Source: Vibrio bivalvicida
GTDB lineage: Bacteria; Pseudomonadota; Gammaproteobacteria; Enterobacterales; Vibrionaceae
NCBI RefSeq assembly: GCF_001399455.2
Contig: NZ_LLEI02000034.1
Location: forward strand, 1 to 33,401
DNA: 33,401 nt
Direction: 5' to 3'
A model generated the notes under the pieces. The model worked only from the letters and a program-made list of their open reading frames with translations, searched no databases and was not told the DNA's origin. Position numbers and translations under genes: made by a program. This document shows, piece by piece, positions 26,257 to 33,401 of this stretch (its first letter is position 1; each line of letters opens with the position of its first letter).

Positions 26257-27174
26257 ATGAAACAGTCTTTAAAAATCTGGCTTGACGCCGCTCGACCAAA
26301 AACTTTGCCGTTGGCATTGGTCTCTATTCTTACGGGGAGTGTACTGGCATACTCCACTCATCAGTTTTCACCTGTAGTTGCTTTGTTGGCTTTTCTTACC
26401 GCAACGCTGTTGCAAATCCTTTCTAATTTAGCCAATGATTATGGTGATGCTGTTAAAGGCACTGACAACGATAATCGTCTTGGTCCAATGCGCGCGATTC
26501 AATCCGGTGCAGTAACACAGCAGGATATGAAACAAGCGATGATTATCAATGTGGTGTTGACCGTTATTGCTGGCCTTGCGTTAGTAATGTATGCGTTAGA
26601 AAGTTTGCAGAGCATTCTGGCCTTTATTGGTCTTGGTGTACTCGCGATAGTTGCGGCAATTGCGTATACCGTTGGTAATAAGCCATATGGTTATGTTGGG
26701 CTGGGCGATATCTCAGTATTTATCTTTTTTGGCCTGTTGGGTGTGGCTGGTACTTATTTCCTTCATACTGGTATTGTTGATCCTCAGCTCATTTTGCCTG
26801 CCATAGGCTGCGGTCTTCTTGCTGTTGCGGTACTCAATATCAATAATATGCGCGACATTGAGAATGATGAAGTGTGTGGCAAAAAAACGGTTGCTGTTAG
26901 GCTTGGACAAAAGCGTGCTAAGCAATATCACTTTGCTCTACTTGCAGGTGCGGTGATCGCTTTTTCAGCTTATTTAATCCACCAACCTAGCCCTATTTGG
27001 ATTAGTTTGCCGTTTCTACTAAGCCTGCTTATGACTTTTAAACACGGCAAAGCAGTATGGCAGGCAGAAAGACCTGCGCAAATAGCTCCTATGATGCCAG
27101 TGATAGTGAAGTGCTCTATGGTGACTAACTTATTGTTTGCTGGAGTGGTTATAGCTCAAACTCTGGTCAGTTAA
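26257..27174 (+). CDS. menA: 1,4-Dihydroxy-2-naphthoate octaprenyltransferase MenA
   Basis: Membrane UbiA-family prenyltransferase that joins an octaprenyl chain to dihydroxynaphthoate, giving demethylmenaquinone for anaerobic respiration. RPKTLPLALVSILTG opens the protein. The first Asp-rich motif is NLANDYGDAVKGTDND and the second is NNMRDIENDEVCGKKT; about eight or nine membrane helices are visible. The start at ATG 26257 gives 305 residues, near E. coli MenA (308); a GTG six codons upstream is possible and neither has a strong ribosome site. It lies before rraA, as in E. coli. Confidence 0.94.
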   Translation: MKQSLKIWLDAARPKTLPLALVSILTGSVLAYSTHQFSPVVALLAFLTATLLQILSNLANDYGDAVKGTDNDNRLGPMRAIQSGAVTQQDMKQAMIINVVLTVIAGLALVMYALESLQSILAFIGLGVLAIVAAIAYTVGNKPYGYVGLGDISVFIFFGLLGVAGTYFLHTGIVDPQLILPAIGCGLLAVAVLNINNMRDIENDEVCGKKTVAVRLGQKRAKQYHFALLAGAVIAFSAYLIHQPSPIWISLPFLLSLLMTFKHGKAVWQAERPAQIAPMMPVIVKCSMVTNLLFAGVVIAQTLVS

Positions 27175-27183
27175 ATGATACAT

Positions 27184-27215
27184 GTCATTGCAATGACTTA
27201 ATGACCTTATATACT
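27184..27215 (+). promoter_or_regulatory. rraA promoter with a palindromic operator-like site
   Basis: GTCATTGCAATGAC (27184-27197) is a perfect 14-base palindrome. It contains TTGCAA (27188-27193), a possible -35 box, 16 bases before TATACT (27210-27215), a possible -10 box. Predicted transcription would begin near 27222, about 30 bases before the rraA start. A regulator bound to the palindrome would compete with RNA polymerase. Confidence 0.5.
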
Positions 27216-27250
27216 CGATGGAGATAACGAACGGTATGGGAAGGAATACT

Positions 27251-27775
27251 ATGGAATACAATACCTCAGCCTTGTGCGACATTTATTTAGAGCAAGTAGA
27301 TGTTGTAGAGCCAATGTTCAGTAACTTTGGTGGTTGTGCATCGTTCGCAGGCCAAATCACAACAGTAAAGTGTTATGAAGATAATGGCTTGATTCGTGAA
27401 ATCCTTGAGCAAGACGGTTTAGGTCGTGTGCTGCTGGTTGATGGCGGTGGTTCACTACGACGAGCTTTGATTGATGCTGAGCTTTCTTCATTAGCGGAAG
27501 AAAACGAATGGGAAGGTATTGTTGTTTACGGTTGTGTTCGTGAAGTGGATGAACTCGAGGACATGAGCATCGGTATTCAAGCGATTGCCGCTATTCCGGT
27601 AGGGGCTGCGCCTCAAGGCATCGGTGAAGTCGATGTGCCAGTCAACTTTGGTGGTGTGACTTTCCTTCCTGAAGACTATCTATATGCGGACAACACAGGT
27701 GTGATTCTTTCTCAAGAGCCGTTGAATGTAGAGTTAGAAGTCGAAGAGGAAGAGGAAATAGCTTCCGTAGATTAG
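27251..27775 (+). CDS. rraA: Ribonuclease E activity regulator RraA
   Basis: Trimeric protein that binds RNase E and degradosome parts and lowers mRNA decay. The family core is clear: [72 protein letters not shown] and [19 protein letters not shown]. The start is set at ATG 27251 because AAGGA lies close upstream and the protein then begins like E. coli RraA, giving 174 residues against 161. The extra length is an acidic C-terminal tail, [12 protein letters not shown]. It follows menA, as in enteric bacteria. Confidence 0.95.
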   Translation: MEYNTSALCDIYLEQVDVVEPMFSNFGGCASFAGQITTVKCYEDNGLIREILEQDGLGRVLLVDGGGSLRRALIDAELSSLAEENEWEGIVVYGCVREVDELEDMSIGIQAIAAIPVGAAPQGIGEVDVPVNFGGVTFLPEDYLYADNTGVILSQEPLNVELEVEEEEEIASVD

Positions 27776-27798
27776 TCTCTTTCCGCCCACACAAATAG

Positions 27799-27823
27799 CA
27801 CCGACTCTAGTTGTCGGTGTTTT
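27799..27823 (+). terminator. Probable terminator after rraA
   Basis: A perfect 7-base stem, CACCGAC with GTCGGTG (27799-27805 and 27813-27819), is followed by TTTT. It lies between the converging 3' ends of rraA and the MATE gene. The T-run is short. Confidence 0.6.
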
Positions 27824-27826
27824 GCT

Positions 27827-29170
27827 TCACGTCGTAGCCGCCAGATGTTGCACTCTGAGCCGAAGCGCGTATAAGTAGCCGGATGTGCCGCCGACAATAT
27901 TGCCCACGGCGATACCGATAAACAGTCCTTCAATGTCATACAACTGCCCTCCTAACCAAGCACATGGCAAAGTGAATAGGAACAGGCGCATAAAGCTCCA
28001 CTGGAATGCTTTGAGTGGTTCGTGTAGTGCGTTTAGCCCAGAAACCAACATCATCATCACTCCCAAGAAACCATAGCTAAATGGTACCACTAACAAATAA
28101 TGCCAAAGCAGATCTTTAACCGTTTGCTCTTGTGAAAAAAGCGCAGCAAGCGGAATGCTCAGTGGTACCATCATGACAAAAATTCCAGCCTGAAATACCA
28201 TTGAGAAGCGCATACTTAAAAACAGCCCGGCAAAGCTACGTGCAGGGTTGTTTGCCCCCATATTCTGCGCAATAAACGGCGTGAGCGCGGAAGTTAACGA
28301 CATGAGAACTAAGATCAGAATAGATTCGACCCGTTGGGCTGCGCCGTAGGCTGCCACTGCGGCTGTGCCGTGAGTCGACAGCATCATCATCAATATAGCG
28401 CCAGACAGTGGGGTTAGTGCATTCGATAAAGCGGCAGGTGTGCCTATTTTCAGAATTTGTTGCCAATCTCGCCAGAGGGTTTTAAAGCATGGTAAAGCGA
28501 GCAGTTTTTCTCTTCTTATCAGTATGTAGAGCGAGCCAATCAAAGCGCCAAGCCAACTCATCGCGCTGGCAATCGCAGCCCCTTGGATGCCTAATTCAGG
28601 AAATGGTCCATAACCAAAAATCAGTAACGGATCGAGTACGCCATTGATCAATCCCGCAAGCATCATGATTTTCGCTGGAGTTTTTGTATCTCCAGTGGCG
28701 CGAATTGCACTATTGCCCGCCATAGGCACGACCAAGAGTGGGATGGTTAGGTACCAAATATCCATATACTGATGGATTAACGGTAACAGGGATTGCTCTG
28801 CTCCAAGCAATAGAAACAGCGGCTCGATGGTAAACAGCCCAAGCGCAGAAGCGAGTGCAACCAGTAACACTGCAAGCAGTAGTCCATGAGAAGAAAATCG
28901 CGCAGCAACAATAGGTTGGCCTTGTCCAAGCAGGCGACCGATATTGGTCGAAAGCCCCATACCAATTCCCATGGTGATGCAGTTGACGGCAAAGGTCACC
29001 GGAAAGGTATAGCTAATTGCGGCAAGTGCTTCGGTACCGAGTAACGAGATAAAAAAAGTATCCACTAAGTTAAACATCAAGATCGCCACCATGCCAAAGG
29101 TCATGGGAACAGTCATCTGACGGAGTACTTGGGGAATTGAGCCAGTTAGAAGGCCATGCTTATCCTGCAT
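27827..29170 (-). CDS. MATE-family multidrug/Na+ efflux transporter
   Basis: Inner-membrane antiporter of the MATE family, expected to export cationic drugs or dyes in exchange for Na+ or H+. Twelve hydrophobic helices in two six-helix halves are apparent. Family features are the N-terminal PMTFGMVAILMFNLVDTFFISLLGTEALAA pattern (in part), GMGLSTNIGRLLGQG, and AGNSAIRATGDTKTP between the halves; the second half repeats AYGAAQRVESI. The length of 447 residues is normal. Several MATE genes exist in vibrios and I cannot tell which this is, so no symbol is given. The ribosome site is weak. It is insulated from tpiA by the terminator at 29229. Confidence 0.9.
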   Translation of the reverse strand: MQDKHGLLTGSIPQVLRQMTVPMTFGMVAILMFNLVDTFFISLLGTEALAAISYTFPVTFAVNCITMGIGMGLSTNIGRLLGQGQPIVAARFSSHGLLLAVLLVALASALGLFTIEPLFLLLGAEQSLLPLIHQYMDIWYLTIPLLVVPMAGNSAIRATGDTKTPAKIMMLAGLINGVLDPLLIFGYGPFPELGIQGAAIASAMSWLGALIGSLYILIRREKLLALPCFKTLWRDWQQILKIGTPAALSNALTPLSGAILMMMLSTHGTAAVAAYGAAQRVESILILVLMSLTSALTPFIAQNMGANNPARSFAGLFLSMRFSMVFQAGIFVMMVPLSIPLAALFSQEQTVKDLLWHYLLVVPFSYGFLGVMMMLVSGLNALHEPLKAFQWSFMRLFLFTLPCAWLGGQLYDIEGLFIGIAVGNIVGGTSGYLYALRLRVQHLAATT

Positions 29171-29228
29171 TCGGTATAACTATTATTATTGTGGAAAAGC
29201 GTAGCATACTTGATTGGTGTGCCAGACA

Positions 29229-29255
29229 CAAAAAAGGCCAGCCGAAGCTGACCTT
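29229..29255 (-). terminator. Rho-independent terminator of the tpiA transcript
   Basis: On the minus strand a 9-pair stem with one G-U pair closes a UUCG tetraloop and ends in a U-run. The plus strand has no T-run, so it works for transcription coming from tpiA. It lies 150-177 bases after the tpiA stop. Confidence 0.88.
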
Positions 29256-29400
29256 AATCTGTCGTATTTTTCGATTAGTTGAAGTTGTAGCTAGGCGACT
29301 CGCGAACGAAGTCCCTGAGCATAGGTTTCCTATGTGAGGGCCGGGCTGGCGCTCCAGTGAGTCAGAGCAGTCAACAACGCGACAACGATAACTAAGACGA
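29229..29400 (-). ncRNA. Candidate structured 3' UTR or small RNA downstream of tpiA
   Basis: Between the tpiA stop and its terminator lie about 150 bases without a credible gene but with nested complementarity. GACTC (29297-29301) pairs with GAGTC (29359-29363), enclosing CTGG-CCAG (29346-29357) and an arm CCCT/AGGG plus CATAGG-TTT-CCTATG (29313-29340). Together these form a three-way-junction-like fold. An unpaired A/U-rich stretch follows before the terminator, as in Hfq-dependent RNAs cut from mRNA 3' ends. I do not recognise it as a named RNA family, and no separate promoter was obvious. Confidence 0.45.
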
Positions 29401-29405
29401 AAAAA

Positions 29406-30176
29406 TTAAGCTTTTGCTTTAGCTGCTGCTTTAGCGATAGCTGCAAAGCCTTGTGCGTTCAGCGCTGCGCCGCCAACTAGAGCACCGTCGATGTCTGGTT
29501 GCGCGAAGTATGCTTCTGCATTTTCTGGCTTAACGCTGCCGCCGTATTGGATGATTACTTGTTCAGCAACTGCAGCGTCTTTTTCAGCGATCATTGCACG
29601 GATAGAAGCGTGGATGCGTTGTGCATCTTCAGCTGTAGCTGCTTTACCAGTACCGATAGCCCAGATTGGTTCGTAAGCGATGATTGCGCCGTTAAGAGCT
29701 TCAACACCGTACGCGTCGATAACTGCGTTGATTTGACGTGCACATACCGCTTCAGTTTCACCAGCTTCGTTTTGAGCTTCAGATTCACCGATACAGAAAA
29801 CAGGTTTTAGGCCGTTTTCTTGTAGGAATTTGAATTTCTTAGCAACGAACTCGTCTGATTCGTTGTGGTATTCACGACGCTCAGAGTGACCGATGATGAT
29901 GTGAGTCGCACCGAAATCTTTTAGCATTTCTGGAGACATGTCGCCAGTGAATGCACCGCTGTTGTTTAGGTCAGTGTTTTGTGCACCTAGGATGATCTTG
30001 TTACCGCCTTTTGCGATTAGCTGCTCAGCTAGATCGATGTAAAGTGCTGGTGGAGCGACGGCTACGTCAACACCTTCAACGCCTTCAAGTTCAGCGTTAA
30101 GACCAGTTAGCAGCTCTTTAACCATTGCTTTGCTGCCGTTAAGCTTCCAGTTACCCATCACTACAGGACGACGCAT
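29406..30176 (-). CDS. tpiA: Triosephosphate isomerase TpiA
   Basis: Interconverts dihydroxyacetone phosphate and glyceraldehyde 3-phosphate in glycolysis; cytoplasmic TIM barrel. Catalytic residues are Lys11 in GNWKLNG, His97 in IIIGHSERR and Glu169 in [11 protein letters not shown]; the phosphate-binding GGSVKPENA and GALVGGAAL follow. The ATG at 30176 gives 256 residues (255 in E. coli) and has GGAG eight bases upstream; an in-frame TTG eight codons earlier is rejected. The C terminus is Ala/Lys-rich. It has an unusually long structured 3' region before its terminator. Confidence 0.97.
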   Translation of the reverse strand: MRRPVVMGNWKLNGSKAMVKELLTGLNAELEGVEGVDVAVAPPALYIDLAEQLIAKGGNKIILGAQNTDLNNSGAFTGDMSPEMLKDFGATHIIIGHSERREYHNESDEFVAKKFKFLQENGLKPVFCIGESEAQNEAGETEAVCARQINAVIDAYGVEALNGAIIAYEPIWAIGTGKAATAEDAQRIHASIRAMIAEKDAAVAEQVIIQYGGSVKPENAEAYFAQPDIDGALVGGAALNAQGFAAIAKAAAKAKA

Positions 30177-30446
30177 AGGAATATCTCCGTATTTAATCAA
30201 TTAATGTAAAAAATCTTCGTAAGAATATAACAGATAAAATAGGGGAGATCATGATTACCGTCATGTCTTATTGGATATTCCCCATTGGTTGGAACTGTGA
30301 ACACTCAGATCTCACGTTTATCTGCTTTCTATCAGTGATCCATGGAACAGATCAGTTGAAACCTGCTCGGAATTCCGCATAGAAATTGGTAATAGTGTGG
30401 TGCACTTTCTGTTTATTGTGAAACTCTCTTACATTTGAGGAATACT

Positions 30447-30794
30447 ATGCCGAACCTAGTAATGGAATACTCCAACTCTGTTGATGAGCGCGTTAATGTT
30501 CAAGGTCTACTTGAAGACTTACACCATGTCGCGTTAACTTGCGGTTTGTTTGATGTGGACTCGGTAAAATCTCGTTCTCTGCGTTGCCATAACTGGTTGA
30601 TTGGTGAATCCGGCGATAGTGTTGATTTTATCCATATCAGCTTCGAGCTGCTTGATGGCAGAACCGCTGAGCAAAAAAGAGAGTTGTCTCGCCAGTTGAT
30701 GACCGTATTACAACAGCAGGCGAGTCACGTGCACAGCTTAACGGTCAACATTCGTGATATGGATAAAGAGTGTTTTCAAAAGGTAATCAACTAG
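30447..30794 (+). CDS. CHMI-family tautomerase (5-carboxymethyl-2-hydroxymuconate isomerase-like)
   Basis: Small protein of the tautomerase superfamily resembling HpaF, which isomerises 5-carboxymethyl-2-hydroxymuconate in homoprotocatechuate breakdown. It opens with MPNLVMEYS; removal of Met would expose Pro1, the catalytic base of this superfamily. Further matches are VKSRSLRCHNWLIG and DFIHISFELLDGRTAEQK. The ATG at 30447 gives 115 residues and has TGAGG six bases upstream; the in-frame codons before it are unlikely to be used. No other hpa gene is nearby, so the substrate may differ. Family call is good, function uncertain. Confidence 0.78.
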   Translation: MPNLVMEYSNSVDERVNVQGLLEDLHHVALTCGLFDVDSVKSRSLRCHNWLIGESGDSVDFIHISFELLDGRTAEQKRELSRQLMTVLQQQASHVHSLTVNIRDMDKECFQKVIN

Positions 30795-30839
30795 TGTTTT
30801 GGAGCCCACTGGCTCTAGCTTTTTATATTTTAGGTATTA

Positions 30840-31268
30840 ATGATGTCGATGAAAGAATTGCTGTTTTCGTTTCAAGGCCGAATAGGGCGTAAAACCTATT
30901 GGGTTTGGAACGTGGTTTATTATTTGATGATTGTTGGCTTTGCTATGGGGATGAATGTACTAGTTCCATCCATCGCGCATCTGATTCTACCCGTATTTCT
31001 GATAGTTATTTTGGTCCCTGATTTGGCAATTACGGCTAAGCGTTGGCATGACCGTGGAAAATCAAGCTGGTGGCTGCTGCTTAATATTCCACTTGTGATT
31101 GGTCGTATGACCGTACCAGTTGGCGACCCTTCATTGGCGGGGCAACCATCTATGTTACAAGCCGCTGCTTCATTTGCCGCATTAGTGTGTGGTGTATGGG
31201 TTCTAGTCGAATGTGGCTTCTTAAAAGGTGCGGATGGTGAGAATCAGTACGGACCGGAGAGTCAATAA
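30840..31268 (+). CDS. DUF805-family inner-membrane protein
   Basis: Membrane protein of unknown function. The N-terminal FSFQGRIGRKTYW and central AITAKRWHDRGKSSWW are the hallmarks of the DUF805 (YhaH-like) family. Three to four hydrophobic helices are visible at about residues 22-42, 44-62, 75-90 and 110-130. A final GADGENQYGP motif is also typical of the family. The length of 142 residues is slightly longer than usual. The start has three ATG choices within 9 bases (30840, 30843, 30849), and the first is used. It lies 45 bases after the tautomerase gene and may share its transcript. Confidence 0.85.
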   Translation: MMSMKELLFSFQGRIGRKTYWVWNVVYYLMIVGFAMGMNVLVPSIAHLILPVFLIVILVPDLAITAKRWHDRGKSSWWLLLNIPLVIGRMTVPVGDPSLAGQPSMLQAAASFAALVCGVWVLVECGFLKGADGENQYGPESQ

Positions 31269-31281
31269 GTAACAGCCGAAC

Positions 31282-31341
31282 GGACTTCGTCCTTGGGAGC
31301 GCTACGCTCCGAAATGCGAGAGCGGGCTTCTCCCTTCGAGA
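31282..31341. repeat. Multi-hairpin dispersed repeat, copy 2
   Basis: Three hairpins follow in a row: GGAC-TTC-GTCC (31282-31292), GGAGCG-CTA-CGCTCC (31296-31310) and GGG-CTTCT-CCC (31324-31334). Bases 31317-31341 match 15934-15958 at 24 of 25 positions. The element lies just after the DUF805 gene, within a 286-base gene-free stretch (31269-31554). That stretch also holds short inverted repeats at 31352-31400 and the coaA terminator. Confidence 0.7.
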
Positions 31342-31460
31342 AACAAATCGTTACTCCATAGAGCGACGAAGGAGCGAGTAGGGAATCTACATAAGTAATC
31401 TACTTGCCTGAAGAGATCCTCAACTCACTCGTTCCTATTTCTCGGGGATGACCGTTAGTA

Positions 31461-31494
31461 AAAAATAAAGGGCTGACATTAGGTGTCAGCCCTT
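31461..31494 (-). terminator. Rho-independent terminator after coaA
   Basis: A perfect 11-base stem (31468-31478 with 31484-31494) has an A-rich flank on its left side, which on the minus strand is TTTATTTTTT after the stem. It ends coaA transcription about 60 bases after the stop codon. Confidence 0.87.
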
Positions 31495-31512
31495 CATAGC
31501 TAATTTATCCGT

Positions 31513-31525
31513 AGGGCGAAGCCCG
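31513..31525. repeat. Inverted short copy of the dispersed repeat core
   Basis: AGGGCGAAGCCCG is the reverse complement of the hairpin core found at 15940-15952. It lies between the coaA stop and its terminator, so it would be present in the coaA 3' UTR. Confidence 0.55.
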
Positions 31526-31554
31526 TTCCCGAATCTTTCTTCCCAAGCGTAGTG

Positions 31555-32478
31555 CTACTTCCTCAGAAAAACTTCTTCCACTTGATGATCCTGACCTTTC
31601 TTTAAAATTAAATGGGCGCGCCCTTTGGTAGGCAGAATATTGGCGTCTAAGTTCACCCCATTAATCGATTGCCAAATACTATGTGCTTTTTCAATCGCTT
31701 TCGCTTCAGTCAGTTGGGTGTAGTGGTTAAAGTAAGAACCAGGCTTGGTAAAGGCACCTTGGCGAAATTTTAAGAAGCGCTCGACGTACCATTGTTCGAT
31801 CACTTCACTCTCTGCATCGACGTAAAGCGAGAAATCTAAGAAGTCGGAAACAAATACACGATGTGGGTCATGTGGGTAGTCCATGCCACTTTGCAACACA
31901 TTTAAGCCTTCAATGATCAACACATCAGGACGGTCGACCTTTTTAAGTTCGTCAGTAATGTCATAGGTGATGTGTGAGTATACTGGTACTTCAAGATTAG
32001 GCTTGCCTGCTTTTACATCAGAAACGAAGTCTACCAAACGCTTGATATCATAAGACTCAGGAAACCCCTTACGATTTAAAATGCCGCGTTCATCCAGCAT
32101 CTTTTTTGGGTAAAGGAAACCGTCTGTGGTAACTAGCTCAACTTTAGGGTGGTTATCCCAGCGTGATAGCAGTGCCTTTAGCAAACGTGCGGTGGTACTT
32201 TTACCGACTGCGACGCTGCCAGCGATACCAATAATAAATGGTGGAGCTGAACCTTGGTGGTCCAAAAATTTATTTAACACTGAGTTGCGACTTTGCCGCG
32301 CGACCACATATAAATTGAGTAGACGTGCGAGTGGCAAGTATATCTCTTCTACTTCATCCATTGTGAGGCTTTCGTTCACCCCTTGAAGTTCAACCAGATC
32401 GGTCTCGGATAACGTCATCGGCACTGAATTACGTAATTCAGCCCATTGTTGACGGTTAAATGAGAGATATGGAGTCAT
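31555..32478 (-). CDS. coaA: Pantothenate kinase, type I (CoaA)
   Basis: Phosphorylates pantothenate with ATP, the first and feedback-controlled step of coenzyme A synthesis; cytoplasmic. The P-loop GSVAVGKST is at residues 87-95. Other family strings are [58 protein letters not shown] (in part) and [13 protein letters not shown] 32478 is preferred over the ATG two codons earlier, because AGGA then sits five bases upstream; this gives 307 residues. Its place beside the Thr-Tyr-Gly-Thr tRNA cluster and tuf is the same as in E. coli. Confidence 0.96.
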   Translation of the reverse strand: MTPYLSFNRQQWAELRNSVPMTLSETDLVELQGVNESLTMDEVEEIYLPLARLLNLYVVARQSRNSVLNKFLDHQGSAPPFIIGIAGSVAVGKSTTARLLKALLSRWDNHPKVELVTTDGFLYPKKMLDERGILNRKGFPESYDIKRLVDFVSDVKAGKPNLEVPVYSHITYDITDELKKVDRPDVLIIEGLNVLQSGMDYPHDPHRVFVSDFLDFSLYVDAESEVIEQWYVERFLKFRQGAFTKPGSYFNHYTQLTEAKAIEKAHSIWQSINGVNLDANILPTKGRAHLILKKGQDHQVEEVFLRK

Positions 32479-32599
32479 AGTCATCCTAACTTGGTTTCAC
32501 GCTAGAGCAGCGAAAATACAACAACCAAGCAAGATTGCAAACGACATCGTCGACATTAAGTCATTTTTTGCTACTAAATTGGGCGAAAATTCAACAAAT

Positions 32600-32671
32600 A
32601 AGCCCAATTGGAAGAAAAAGGAGTTTTTTTTTAATTTTCCTATTGCAAGGCAGAAAATCATTCAATAGAAT
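32600..32671 (+). promoter_or_regulatory. Stable-RNA promoter of the tRNA-tuf operon
   Basis: TTGCAA (32643-32648) and TAGAAT (32666-32671) are spaced by exactly 17 bases. A/T-rich sequence with a ten-T run at about 32600-32640 fits an UP element. The G/C-rich GCGCACC after the -10 box fits a stringent-control discriminator. Transcription should start near 32678, a few bases before the first tRNA. Confidence 0.78.
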
Positions 32672-32684
32672 GCGCACCACTTAT

Positions 32685-32760
<76 letters not shown>

Positions 32761-32810
32761 TTTTTCCGCTTATCTCTTTTTAGAGCACGAGAGAAATGGA
32801 TTGAAAATTT

Positions 32811-32895
32811 GGAGGGGTTCCCGAGTGGCCAAAGGGATCAGACTGTAAATCTGCTGGCACTGCCTTCGATGGTTCGAATCCGTCCCCCTCCACCA
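32811..32895 (+). tRNA. tRNA-Tyr (anticodon GTA)
   Basis: An 85-base class II tRNA with acceptor stem GGAGGGG/CCCCTCC, anticodon loop CTGTAAA (anticodon GTA at 32845-32847), a long variable arm and encoded CCA. It equals E. coli tyrU in position. Confidence 0.97.
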
Positions 32896-32930
32896 TATTC
32901 TTAAGGAAATAGCTCACAGAGTTACGTGTT

Positions 32931-33005
<75 letters not shown>

Positions 33006-33018
33006 CTCTAATTTGAGT

Positions 33019-33094
<76 letters not shown>

Positions 33095-33131
33095 GCTCTA
33101 AGCAATGTTTTCCTTTTGATACTTTCTTTTA

Positions 33132-33148
33132 ACTAAACTACGTTTAGT
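33132..33148 (+). other. Inverted repeat in the tRNA-tuf spacer
   Basis: ACTAAAC (33132-33138) and GTTTAGT (33142-33148) are perfect 7-base arms around a 3-base loop. It lies in the 135-base spacer between the last tRNA and tuf and could form a hairpin at the RNA processing boundary. Function is not known. Confidence 0.4.
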
Positions 33149-33229
33149 GATTAAGAGAAGTTTATCACCAATACTTTTTGGTTGCGTGGTCATTAAAGCC
33201 ACCTAAATCCGTACCTAGAGGGACAACTC

Positions 33230-33401
33230 ATGTCTAAAGAAAAATTTGAACGTACGAAACCGCACGTAAACGTTGGTACTATCGGCCACGTTGACCACGG
33301 TAAAACAACTCTAACTGCAGCGATCTGTACTACTCTTTCAAAAGTATACGGCGGTGAAGCGAAAGACTTCGCATCTATCGATAACGCTCCAGAAGAGCGT
33401 G
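33230..33401 (+). CDS. tufB: Elongation factor Tu, N-terminal part, cut by the window edge
   Basis: GTPase that delivers aminoacyl-tRNA to the ribosome. The visible 57 codons begin [19 protein letters not shown] and include the P-loop [11 protein letters not shown], followed by the switch I approach ending PEER. GAGGGA precedes the ATG. The coding region continues beyond the window, so completeness cannot be judged. The tufB name rests on its place after thrU-tyrU-glyT-thrT, as in E. coli; vibrios often carry a second near-identical tuf copy in the str operon. Confidence 0.95.
   Translation, partial: MSKEKFERTKPHVNVGTIGHVDHGKTTLTAAICTTLSKVYGGEAKDFASIDNAPEER

Noticed and set aside
29137..29337. 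A 66-codon plus-strand frame between the MATE gene and tpiA
   Set aside because: It starts inside the MATE gene on the opposite strand and runs through the terminator and structured region. Nothing in it looks like a protein family.

Overview
The window looks like a chromosomal core region of a Vibrionaceae gammaproteobacterium, most likely a Vibrio. This rests on protein resemblance and gene order: a peroxiredoxin-glutaredoxin hybrid divergent from oxyR; pilMNOPQ running into aroK-aroB-damX-dam-rpe-gph-trpS; cpxP divergent from cpxRA-sodA with fieF and pfkA following; and coaA next to a Thr-Tyr-Gly-Thr tRNA cluster leading into tuf. No phage, insertion sequence, integron, CRISPR array or toxin-antitoxin pair was recognised. 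Base composition looks even throughout.

Layout. Positions 1-2000: oxidative-stress pair (prx-grx on minus, oxyR on plus) with an OxyR-like site between them. 1966-9000: penicillin-binding protein 1A on minus, divergent from the type IV pilus assembly operon pilMNOPQ, which has overlapping or near-overlapping genes. 9100-16000: aroK, aroB, damX, dam, rpe, gph and trpS, all on plus. 16000-20200: trmL and sodA, then the Cpx envelope-stress two-component system (cpxR, cpxA), with cpxP divergent and a perfect CpxR-type box in the gap. 20200-24000: fieF, pfkA and a C4-dicarboxylate transporter of DcuB type with an FNR-like box upstream. 24000-27800: a lone type IV prepilin overlapping epmB, the divergent efp, then menA and rraA. 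27800-31300: a MATE efflux pump, tpiA with a long structured 3' region, a lone CHMI-family tautomerase and a DUF805 membrane protein. 31500-33401: coaA, four tRNA genes behind a strong stable-RNA promoter, and the start of tuf, cut off by the window edge.

How the genes work together. PBP1A, DamX (SPOR domain), the Cpx system and the pilus machine all act at the cell envelope. OxyR/Prx-Grx, the Mn-type superoxide dismutase, FieF and a Fur-like box form an oxidative and iron stress theme. EpmB modifies EF-P next door. PfkA, TpiA, Rpe and Gph belong to central carbon metabolism.

Most of the novelty is in non-coding DNA: a foldable RNA segment between tpiA and its terminator, a heptanucleotide tandem array touching the trmL stop codon, a dispersed palindromic repeat family at about 15.9 kb and 31.3-31.5 kb, a long inverted repeat before damX, and a perfect palindrome over the inferred -35 box of rraA. 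The prepilin overlapping epmB is the most unusual gene arrangement. After start-site correction no gene-free stretch exceeds 300 bases; the longest are about 31269-31554, 30177-30446 and 21198-21455. All identifications are from sequence reading alone, without a database search.
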